A DNA stretch of 27,472 bases from the NCBI GenBank assembly GCA_900541335.1, contig UQJC01000028.1, positions 1 through 27,472 of the forward strand. Direction: 5' to 3'. The stretch comes from an uncultured Prevotella sp. GTDB taxonomy: Bacteria; Bacteroidota; Bacteroidia; Bacteroidales; Bacteroidaceae. The position numbers were made by a program, and so were the translations under genes. How positions within the stretch are numbered: position 1 is the stretch's first letter; the number at the start of each line of letters is the position of its first letter. Under the pieces are notes generated by a model. It worked only from the letters and a program-made list of their open reading frames with translations, had not been told where the DNA came from and did no database searches. Shown here piece by piece: positions 14,732 to 20,895 of the stretch.

Positions 14732-16978
14732 ATGTCAAGCTTAACAAAAGAAATGCTCCTCGAAAAGGACGTAAACGAAGTCCGCATGCTTGCGGAAGAG
14801 ATGAATATACCCGAAATCGAAGGAAAATCTAAAGATGATTTGATTTACAATATATTAGACGCACAAGCTGAGGGAGTGGTTCCCTCTGGTCTTCCGTTGA
14901 CGTCAAGACTCCGTATCGCGCAAGCTGCTCAAGCTGCGAATGGTAATGAGGCTGACGATGCGCAGGCAGCAACGGCTGCGTTGGCTACCAATGCCAATGA
15001 AAACCAGGCTGTTAAGGTAGATGGCGCTGTTGCTTCGGATGAAACGATGGAGGCTGGTGCGGCTACACGCTCTCAAACTGACGAGGCTGACCTCGAAGCA
15101 GCCCCGGTAGTCGAAGCTCCTAAACGTAAACGCGGTCGCCCGACGAAGGCTGAAGTAGCCGCACGTGAGGCGTTGCGCAAAGCGCAGGAGGAAGCCGAAG
15201 CTAAACTGGCAGCAGAAAATCAGCCGGCCTTGAAAACGGGTGATGCGCAGCAAGCGGATACCGACGCGGAAACGGCGGAGACACTGAATGCTGTGCAGGA
15301 AGAGGGCAAGGTAAAACGTGCGGGTGACGAATTGCCCGATTTTATAGCTGAGCAGATGGGCGCCCATGCTTCTGTGACGGCTATGATCCAAAGTTCGGAC
15401 GTTCTCGATATGGAGGAGGTTAAAAGAACTTTGGGACAAAAAGATAATATAGGCATTACGCAGCCGATTGTGGCTCCCCTGGCTTCGCTTGAGGGAAATC
15501 CGAATAATGAAGAGGGATTCATTATTATCAAGGATGTGCCCGTGATGTATGAGGGTGAAGAACTGAGTGTGGGTAAGATGGAGCAGGGTGTTGCGACTCA
15601 TGCCGCTACCAATATGTTGGCTACTTCGAAGGTTGCACCCGTGCATCGCCCGGTGGCTTCTACCAGTATGTTAGGTGGACGTCCGAAATTTCATCGCTTT
15701 AAGGACGATCCGATGATGCAAGCACGTTTCGGTTTGAAGCCGACGGCTACGGCGAGTCCGGTTAAAGAGGTCGAATCTACTATAGATGAGGTAAAAACGG
15801 AGAAAGTCACGAAGGCTATTGAAGTGACTCCGTTAGCTCCTCCCGTTGCTAATCCCGAATCTCACCTGCTTGATGGTCGTGGTGTATTGGAGATTGTTCC
15901 CGAGGGCTTTGGTTTCCTCCGTTCTTCAGACTATAACTACTTGGCATCGCCAGACGATATTTATGTAGCACCCAACCAGATTCGTCAATATGGTTTGAAA
16001 CCAGGTGACGTAGTCGAAGGTAAGGTAAAGATTCCGCGTGAAGGTGAAAAGTTCTTTGCACTGATTGAAGTAGAGCGCATAAATGGCTTGTTGCCTGAAG
16101 AGGTGCGCGACCGTGTAGCGTTCGAGCATCTTGTTCCGCTCTTTCCCGAAGAAAAGTTTAAGCTCTGTAGTGGAACTCGTGCGGATTCGACTTCTTGTCG
16201 CATTGTCGACCTTTTTACTCCTATCGGTAAGGGTCAGCGTGCGCTGATTGTGGCTCAGCCTAAAACCGGTAAGACAATGCTCATGAAGGAGATTGCCAAT
16301 GCCATTGCTCGCAATCATCCGGATACGTACTTGATGATGTTGCTCATCGATGAGCGTCCTGAAGAAGTGACGGACATGATGCGTACGGTGAAGGCGGAAG
16401 TGATTGCTTCTACCTTTGACGAACCGGCTTCGCGCCACGTAAAGATTGCCGGCATTGTGTTGGAGAAGGCGAAGCGTATGGTAGAGTGTGGTCACGATGT
16501 GGTGATCTTCCTCGACTCCATTACGCGTCTTGCTCGTGCATACAATACGGTAGCTCCGACCTCGGGTAAGATTCTCTCGGGTGGTGTAGATGCCAATGCT
16601 TTACAAAAACCGAAGCGTTTCTTTGGTGCGGCACGTAAGATTGAAGGCGGCGGTTCGTTGACCATCATTGCAACGGCCTTGATTGATACAGGTTCGAAGA
16701 TGGACGAAGTGATTTTCGAAGAGTTCAAGGGTACGGGTAACATGGAATTGCAGCTCGACCGTTCGCTCGCCAACAAGCGCATCTTCCCTGCAGTCAATAT
16801 TGTGGCTTCTTCTACGCGTCGTGACGATCTTCTCCAGGGTAAGTCTATTCAGGACAGCATGTGGGTGCTTCGCAACTACATTGCTGAGATGACTCCGGTT
16901 GAAGCGATGACCGACGTGAAGCGTCGTTTGGAAAACACGAAGAATAACGAAGAGTTCCTGGTTTCTATGAAGGGATAA
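14732..16978 (+). CDS. rho: Transcription termination factor Rho with large disordered insertion
   Basis: This hexameric RNA-dependent ATPase ends transcription. At 748 residues it is far longer than E. coli Rho (419). The helical N-terminal domain is at 1-47. An insertion follows at about 48-375, rich in Ala, Glu, Asp and Gln. It carries the AT-hook-like KRKRGRPTKAE (131-141) and a second conserved-looking block around 196-340 (DELPDFIAEQMG, GGRPKFHRFKDDPMMQARFG). The RNA-binding OB fold starts near GVLEIVPEGFGFLRSSDYNY (384-403). The ATPase domain has Walker A AQPKTGKT (508-515), Walker B region DVVIFLDSITRLARAYN and the Q/R-loop region toward the C-terminus. Bacteroidetes Rho proteins are known to carry such insertions, and in B. 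thetaiotaomicron the disordered region is reported to drive condensate formation. It has its own strong terminator. Confidence 0.96.
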   Translation: MSSLTKEMLLEKDVNEVRMLAEEMNIPEIEGKSKDDLIYNILDAQAEGVVPSGLPLTSRLRIAQAAQAANGNEADDAQAATAALATNANENQAVKVDGAVASDETMEAGAATRSQTDEADLEAAPVVEAPKRKRGRPTKAEVAAREALRKAQEEAEAKLAAENQPALKTGDAQQADTDAETAETLNAVQEEGKVKRAGDELPDFIAEQMGAHASVTAMIQSSDVLDMEEVKRTLGQKDNIGITQPIVAPLASLEGNPNNEEGFIIIKDVPVMYEGEELSVGKMEQGVATHAATNMLATSKVAPVHRPVASTSMLGGRPKFHRFKDDPMMQARFGLKPTATASPVKEVESTIDEVKTEKVTKAIEVTPLAPPVANPESHLLDGRGVLEIVPEGFGFLRSSDYNYLASPDDIYVAPNQIRQYGLKPGDVVEGKVKIPREGEKFFALIEVERINGLLPEEVRDRVAFEHLVPLFPEEKFKLCSGTRADSTSCRIVDLFTPIGKGQRALIVAQPKTGKTMLMKEIANAIARNHPDTYLMMLLIDERPEEVTDMMRTVKAEVIASTFDEPASRHVKIAGIVLEKAKRMVECGHDVVIFLDSITRLARAYNTVAPTSGKILSGGVDANALQKPKRFFGAARKIEGGGSLTIIATALIDTGSKMDEVIFEEFKGTGNMELQLDRSLANKRIFPAVNIVASSTRRDDLLQGKSIQDSMWVLRNYIAEMTPVEAMTDVKRRLENTKNNEEFLVSMKG

Positions 16979-16990
16979 ACTTTGTCGATT

Positions 16991-17061
16991 CATACAAAAA
17001 AAGCAGATGATTTCTTTTGCATCCGGGTGATGTGGAAGAAATCATCTGCTTTTTTTGTATG
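16991..17061. terminator. Rho gene terminator with 26-bp perfect stem
   Basis: The left arm 16991-17016 (CATACAAAAAAAGCAGATGA and six more bases) and the right arm 17036-17061 are exact reverse complements over 26 bases, with a 19-base loop. The right arm holds seven T followed by GTATG. The A-tract on the other arm makes it symmetric, so it could also act on - strand transcripts. It begins 12 bases after the rho stop. Confidence 0.93.
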
Positions 17062-17104
17062 TCTTGGGGCTGGAGGAAAATAGCAGGGGAAGAGGGAAGT
17101 CTAT

Positions 17105-17144
17105 AAAATAAAAGGATGGCAAACGACGGGGCGTTGCCATCCTT
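17105..17144 (-). terminator. Intrinsic terminator downstream of the HD-domain gene
   Basis: On the - strand AAGGATGGCAA, an 11-base loop and TTGCCATCCTT (arms 17134-17144 and 17112-17122) form an 11-bp stem followed by TTATTTTAT. It would end the transcript of the HD-domain gene, leaving an unusually long 3' untranslated stretch of about 185 bases (17145-17329) in which I see no gene. Confidence 0.8.
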
Positions 17145-17329
17145 GAATGGAAATATAAAGTCAGGCATTGGCCTGAATCGTGGCGTGCTGTGCGCAGTTT
17201 CCTTCAGAATCTGTGGAGCGGAAACGAATGGTTCGGAGTATGCTTGACGCGAATCGGGAGGGGATTTTGTCAGCGAGGCTGTTTCCGTTCGTTTCACGAG
17301 GGGGATGCTTTTCGTGGGGGCGGAGCGGA

Positions 17330-17965
17330 CTAATACGTTGTCGTTTTCTCCAACAGTTTAGAAGTGAGCATATCGGCAGCCTGCACAATGTTGACCAGGG
17401 CGCTCTTTTCGGTAGCTGCGTAGTAGGCATAGCGTTGGGAACTGCCGTTTTCTGCCATATCAAACATACCCATGTGCCAACGAATGGCCAGCATCTCTTC
17501 AGGTTTAAGGCGCATGTACCAACTCAGCATGAGGCAGGACTTTTCGCCGTGGCCGAAAGGAAAATCATCTTGCAACTCATATCCAGGGTAAGACACCCAG
17601 CGATTTTGTTCGTCTTTCTTCCAACGCTCCTTCGGATGGTAGAGCTTAACCTTGCACAGGTCGTGGAAGAGGGTGGTGATGGCAATACTTTCCATCGAAA
17701 TCTCTTCCGTGAAGGGTGAAATGCCAGACTGAATGGCGGGAAGGGCGATTTGATCATAGATTTTGCAAGCAGTCTCAAACACATTCATAGAATGCAGACA
17801 AAGTCCGCCAGCTTCATTCAAGTGAAAGTTAGAGGAGCTAGGAGCTGTATAGAAGTCGGTCTTCTCCAAGTAGCTTAAGACTTTATCTAATCCGTCTCGC
17901 TGGATGTGTTGGTGGCAGAGGCTGATGTAGCGTTGCTTGTTGTTTTCGATTATTTCGGGAGTCAT
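17330..17965 (-). CDS. HD-domain metal-dependent phosphohydrolase-like protein
   Basis: This 211-residue protein has the spaced H...HD...H...D pattern of HD hydrolases: His58 (LCLHSMNVF), His101-Asp102 (TLFHDLCKV), His139 (FPFGHGEKS), His164 (AIRWHMGMFD) and Asp199 (VQAADMLTS). No second domain, signal peptide or membrane helix is visible. HD enzymes cleave phosphate esters in nucleotides or nucleic acids; the substrate cannot be told here. It is preceded by a 171-base gap after the CCA-adding enzyme gene on the same strand. I saw no good promoter consensus in that gap, so co-transcription with the upstream gene is possible. Confidence 0.8.
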   Translation of the reverse strand: MTPEIIENNKQRYISLCHQHIQRDGLDKVLSYLEKTDFYTAPSSSNFHLNEAGGLCLHSMNVFETACKIYDQIALPAIQSGISPFTEEISMESIAITTLFHDLCKVKLYHPKERWKKDEQNRWVSYPGYELQDDFPFGHGEKSCLMLSWYMRLKPEEMLAIRWHMGMFDMAENGSSQRYAYYAATEKSALVNIVQAADMLTSKLLEKTTTY

Positions 17966-18136
17966 GGGGAGACGATCTTTAGTAAAGAATAATGTACCTT
18001 TCTTACAAAGCCAATGGATGAGGAGATGAGATGATGGGAGAATTCGTCAAGCGGGAATAGCCTGCCTGCACGATTAATTCTTCCTCATTTCAACGGATAG
18101 CTATCAGAAACAGCTTAATTTTAGGAAGAAGGTAGG

Positions 18137-19660
18137 TTACGCTTCGACGTGGGTTGTACCTTTGGGTGTTTCAGCAGCGTGCGCAGCTTCGTTCGGAGCT
18201 GTCGGGGCAGGAGAGCTGAGGTCAACGGGTTTCTGTAATTTCAGTCCCATCTTTTCAGCACGTGCTAATACGAACTTTAATCCCGCTTCGCGCTCGTTGG
18301 GAATGTGTCCGTCGAGGATGGCATCCTTCAAGGCCTGTTTGAGTGAGCCGATTTCGCGGCAGGGAGGCAGGGCAAACATTTCCATAATTTCGTTGCCATC
18401 AACGGGAGGCTGGAAGTTTCGCACGCGGTCTTTCTCCTCGATGTCGACCAACTTGCGGCGAACAATCTGGAAGTTGTTGAGGAAGTTCTTCTTGCGTACT
18501 TCGTTCTTGCTGGTAATGTCTGCTTCACAGAGTAGCATGAGGTCTTCGATGTCGTCACCCGCTTCAAAGAGTAAACGGCGTACGGCGCTGTCGGTGACAA
18601 TGTCGTCAGCGATAGCAATAGGCCGCATATGTAAGTCTACCAACTTGGCTACGTACTTCATGCGGTCGTCGAGCGGAAGTTTCATGCGGCGAAACAGCGG
18701 TTTGATCATCCTTTCTCCCAAGAAGTTGTGGTTATGGAAGGTCCAACCGATGGCAGGTTCCCAACGCTTGCTCTTTGGCTTGCCGATGTCATGTAACAGA
18801 GCCGCCCAGCGTAAATAAAGGTTGTCGCTCTTCTTGGCAACGCTGTCGAGTACTTCCAGTGTGTGGTAGAAATTATTCTTGTGTGAGCGTCCGTTGCGCG
18901 TTTCTACGCAGTCGAGGGCAGCCACTTCGGGAAGAATGAGCTCCAGCAACCCGCAACGGTGTAGATTGACCAGACCGATGGAGGGAATGGGGGAGCGCAT
19001 GATTTTGTTCAGCTCGTCGATGATGCGTTCGGCACTGATAATGCGGATGCGTTCGCGGTTGCGAGTCAAGGCATCAAAGGTTTCCTCTTCGATTTGGAAG
19101 TTAAGTTGGGTGGCAAAGCGTACGCATCGCATCATGCGGAGCGGATCGTCACTAAACGTAATGTCGGGATCGAGTGGCGTGGCGATAATGCCTTCTTTCA
19201 AGTCCAACAGACCGTCAAAGGGGTCAACGAGTTCACCTAACCGCGCACTGTTCAGGCATATAGCCATTGCATTGATGGTGAAGTCGCGGCGGTTTTGGTC
19301 ATCTTCCAGCGTACCGTCTTCGACAATAGGCTTGCGCGAGTCGTGCGAATAGCTTTCTCGGCGGGCACCTACGAACTCAACTTCCTGACCGCGCCATTTT
19401 ACTTGGGCAGTACCGAAGTTGCGGAAGACGGAGAGGTGTGCCTTCTGTCCTAAGCGTTTGGAGAAGTGTTCTGCCATGTCGATACCACTGCCTATCACGA
19501 CTACATCGATGTCGTTGGTGGGACGTTCGAGGTAAAGGTCACGTACGTAACCGCCTACCAGGTAGCAATCGATACCTAACGCATCAGCCGTGAGGGTGAG
19601 TTGGTGGAAAATATCTTTATCGAGTATCTTCTTTATTTCGTCTTGGTTCCAAATTTTCAT
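18137..19660 (-). CDS. cca: CCA-adding tRNA nucleotidyltransferase (class II, HD-containing)
   Basis: This enzyme adds or repairs the CCA 3' end of tRNAs. From the ATG at 19658-19660 it has 507 residues. An in-frame ATG 11 codons earlier is less likely because family members begin near MKIWNQDEI. The nucleotidyltransferase head shows LVGGYVRDLYL (34-44) and the catalytic DID (50-52), then RRDFTINAMA (124-133) and the RMMRCVRFA flexible-neck helix. An HD domain follows with HTLEVLDSV and LLHDIGKPK (His290-Asp291). The last 40 or so residues are a Pro/Ala/Thr-rich tail (SSPAPTAPNEAAHAAETPK) that looks disordered. Poly(A) polymerase is the alternative in this superfamily, but the architecture and the nearby tRNA gene without CCA favour the CCA-adding role. 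Confidence 0.88.
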   Translation of the reverse strand: MKIWNQDEIKKILDKDIFHQLTLTADALGIDCYLVGGYVRDLYLERPTNDIDVVVIGSGIDMAEHFSKRLGQKAHLSVFRNFGTAQVKWRGQEVEFVGARRESYSHDSRKPIVEDGTLEDDQNRRDFTINAMAICLNSARLGELVDPFDGLLDLKEGIIATPLDPDITFSDDPLRMMRCVRFATQLNFQIEEETFDALTRNRERIRIISAERIIDELNKIMRSPIPSIGLVNLHRCGLLELILPEVAALDCVETRNGRSHKNNFYHTLEVLDSVAKKSDNLYLRWAALLHDIGKPKSKRWEPAIGWTFHNHNFLGERMIKPLFRRMKLPLDDRMKYVAKLVDLHMRPIAIADDIVTDSAVRRLLFEAGDDIEDLMLLCEADITSKNEVRKKNFLNNFQIVRRKLVDIEEKDRVRNFQPPVDGNEIMEMFALPPCREIGSLKQALKDAILDGHIPNEREAGLKFVLARAEKMGLKLQKPVDLSSPAPTAPNEAAHAAETPKGTTHVEA

Positions 19661-19686
19661 AGCTGTATAGCTTGCAGAAAAGATAT

Positions 19687-19717
19687 CCCGCAAACTGTCT
19701 TTCGGGCAATTTGCGGG
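19687..19717 (-). terminator. Possible terminator/attenuator between lipoprotein and cca genes
   Basis: CCCGCAAA (19687-19694) and TTTGCGGG (19710-19717) pair perfectly around a 15-base loop. On the - strand the stem is followed by ATATCTTTT, a weak T-tract. It may end the lipoprotein transcript or reduce read-through into cca. Confidence 0.5.
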
Positions 19718-19765
19718 TCTTTTGATGAGTAAAATGTTTGGTTGCTTCGTACCCTGTTCCGCATC

Positions 19766-20242
19766 TTACTGGATGCTGTCGGGGAAGCTTGCCACAGGCT
19801 CTTTCTGCTGACTGTAATTTCTTTCCTTAACCAGTCGCAGCGTGTAGCGTTCATCGTATTCGAAATCACGGACGTCCAATATCATGTAGTCGCGGTGGTA
19901 GCTTCTGACATAAGCCTCGATGCTGATGTTGCGGTTACCCAAGAAACGCACCTTTAGGTAACGTCCGCTCCACCACCATTCGCCTTCTTCTTTGAGTTTG
20001 TATCCATCGGTAAAGAACTTTCGGTGGTAGTCAAAGGTCCATAAGTCACCGGGTTGGTACGTACTGGTGTAGCCGTGGATGTCATCCACACGCCATTCGC
20101 CTTCGATGTAGGGTGCACGGTCAATCCATCCTTCTTCCCAATAATCGTCGTCGAACCAAAAATCTTCGTCGCATGAAGTGAAGGAGAACAGTGTGGTTAG
20201 GGCCACAAAGAGTATGGTAATGCGTGAATAAATCGTTTTCAT
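19766..20242 (-). CDS. Small lipoprotein with acidic post-cysteine sequence, likely surface-exposed
   Basis: This is a 158-residue protein starting at MKTIYSR (ATG at 20240-20242); a start four codons upstream is possible but spoils the signal peptide. The signal ends in a lipobox FSFTSC with Cys24, followed directly by DEDFWFDDDYWEEGW. In Bacteroidetes an acidic stretch just after the lipid-modified Cys is the known lipoprotein export signal that sends lipoproteins to the cell surface. The mature part is rich in Trp, Tyr and charged residues, probably a small beta-rich fold (IEGEWRVDDIHGYTS, GEWWWSGRYLKVRFLG), reminiscent of lipocalin-like or DUF-type stress lipoproteins, but I cannot assign a family. 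A near-perfect promoter lies 47 bases upstream, so it is transcribed on its own or leads into cca. Confidence 0.8.
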   Translation of the reverse strand: MKTIYSRITILFVALTTLFSFTSCDEDFWFDDDYWEEGWIDRAPYIEGEWRVDDIHGYTSTYQPGDLWTFDYHRKFFTDGYKLKEEGEWWWSGRYLKVRFLGNRNISIEAYVRSYHRDYMILDVRDFEYDERYTLRLVKERNYSQQKEPVASFPDSIQ

Positions 20243-20288
20243 TATGGATAGCATATAAAATGGTTGTTCGATTTCAGTTTATGAGTTG

Positions 20289-20320
20289 CAAAGATACGCC
20301 AAAGCGTAGTTAATGCAAAA
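20289..20320 (-). promoter_or_regulatory. Bacteroidetes promoter for the lipoprotein gene
   Basis: On the - strand TTTTG (20320-20316) and TATCTTTG (20296-20289) are separated by 19 bases, the textbook Bacteroidetes arrangement. Transcription would start about 40 bases before the ATG at 20242. Confidence 0.82.
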
Positions 20321-20590
20321 GTTGGGTAGGCTTTTTCGATGCTTTCAGTGTACGAGTTTGCAATTTGGAACCAAGAGCGTTGCGGTAGGCTGTGTGTTCT
20401 ATGAGATGAAATGTGGAAATGCTTGCAAGCTTGCTTCTGGTCCTGTTAAAAAGATTTGCTAAGCTCCAGTGTTGCCTGGATTCGTTGGGTTGAACTCAGC
20501 GCAAAGGTTCGGTTATCTGTGAAGCTTTAGACTCACCCCAAGCGAAAGTGGAAACAGAAGGGGATGGGATGGAATGGTGTTGGAACGGGG
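20321..20590. other. Gene-free stretch between lipoprotein promoter and tRNA terminator
   Basis: I see no gene or RNA here. The only structure noted is two overlapping 10-base palindromes, GCTTGCAAGC (20421-20430) and GCAAGCTTGC (20425-20434). Confidence 0.5.
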
Positions 20591-20625
20591 TAAAACAAAA
20601 AAGGTCATCGCTAAGCAATGACCTT
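20591..20625 (-). terminator. Terminator of tRNA-Arg
   Basis: On the - strand AAGGTCATTGC, loop TTA, GCGATGACCTT form an 11-bp stem with one T-G wobble (arms 20615-20625 and 20601-20611), followed by TTTTGTTTTA. It starts five bases after the tRNA 3' end. Confidence 0.85.
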
Positions 20626-20630
20626 CTCAG

Positions 20631-20704
20631 TGACTCCTAAAGGATTCAAACCTTTAACCTTCTGATCCGTAGTCAGATGCTCTATTCAGTTGAGCTAAGG
20701 AGCC
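20631..20704 (-). tRNA. tRNA-Arg (anticodon ACG)
   Basis: This 74-base cloverleaf reads on the - strand. The acceptor arm GGCTCCT pairs with AGGAGTC (one G-T pair). The anticodon stem TCTGA/TCAGA encloses the 7-base loop CTACGGA, with anticodon ACG, whose A34 should be converted to inosine to read CGU/CGC/CGA. The T arm contains GGTTTGAATCC. The discriminator base is A and the following bases are CTG, so CCA is not encoded and must be added after transcription. Confidence 0.95.
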
Positions 20705-20725
20705 GTCATTTCTGATTTGCGAGTG

Positions 20726-20756
20726 CAAAAGTAGAACACTTTTCCTAAACTACCAA
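20726..20756 (-). promoter_or_regulatory. Promoter for tRNA-Arg
   Basis: On the - strand TTG (20756-20754) is followed after 20 bases by TACTTTTG (20733-20726), matching TAnnTTTG. Transcription would start a few bases before the mature tRNA 5' end at 20704. Confidence 0.65.
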
Positions 20757-20834
20757 GCCTTCTCCCGTTTTTTTTCAGAAAAAGGGCATTTTTCCTTTGT
20801 TTTCCGCCTTTTGTTCGAAGTTCCCTCCTCTTTT

Positions 20835-20869
20835 TTGCTTGCTTTCCCCTTGAAGGGAAGAGCAAGCAA
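20835..20869. repeat. 3'-UTR stem-loop after the DUF5686-like gene
   Basis: TTGCTTGCT-TTCCC pairs with GGGAA-(G)-AGCAAGCAA, a 14-bp stem with one bulged G and a 6-base loop. It lies 27 bases after the stop codon of the outer-membrane gene. T residues flank it on the wrong side for a - strand terminator, so it may stabilise the mRNA 3' end or mark a Rho-dependent end. Confidence 0.6.
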
Positions 20870-20895
20870 CGGGCGAAAGCAGGCTCGGTTAGGAA

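Noticed and set aside
14903..15646. 247-codon - strand frame opposite the Rho insertion
   Set aside because: The Rho frame is continuous and expected here; the opposite frame is a composition effect of the low-complexity insertion.
17161..17463. 100-codon - strand frame ending near the 17105-17144 terminator
   Set aside because: It overlaps the 3' end of the HD-domain gene in a different frame and has no protein-like features, although its stop lies close to the terminator.
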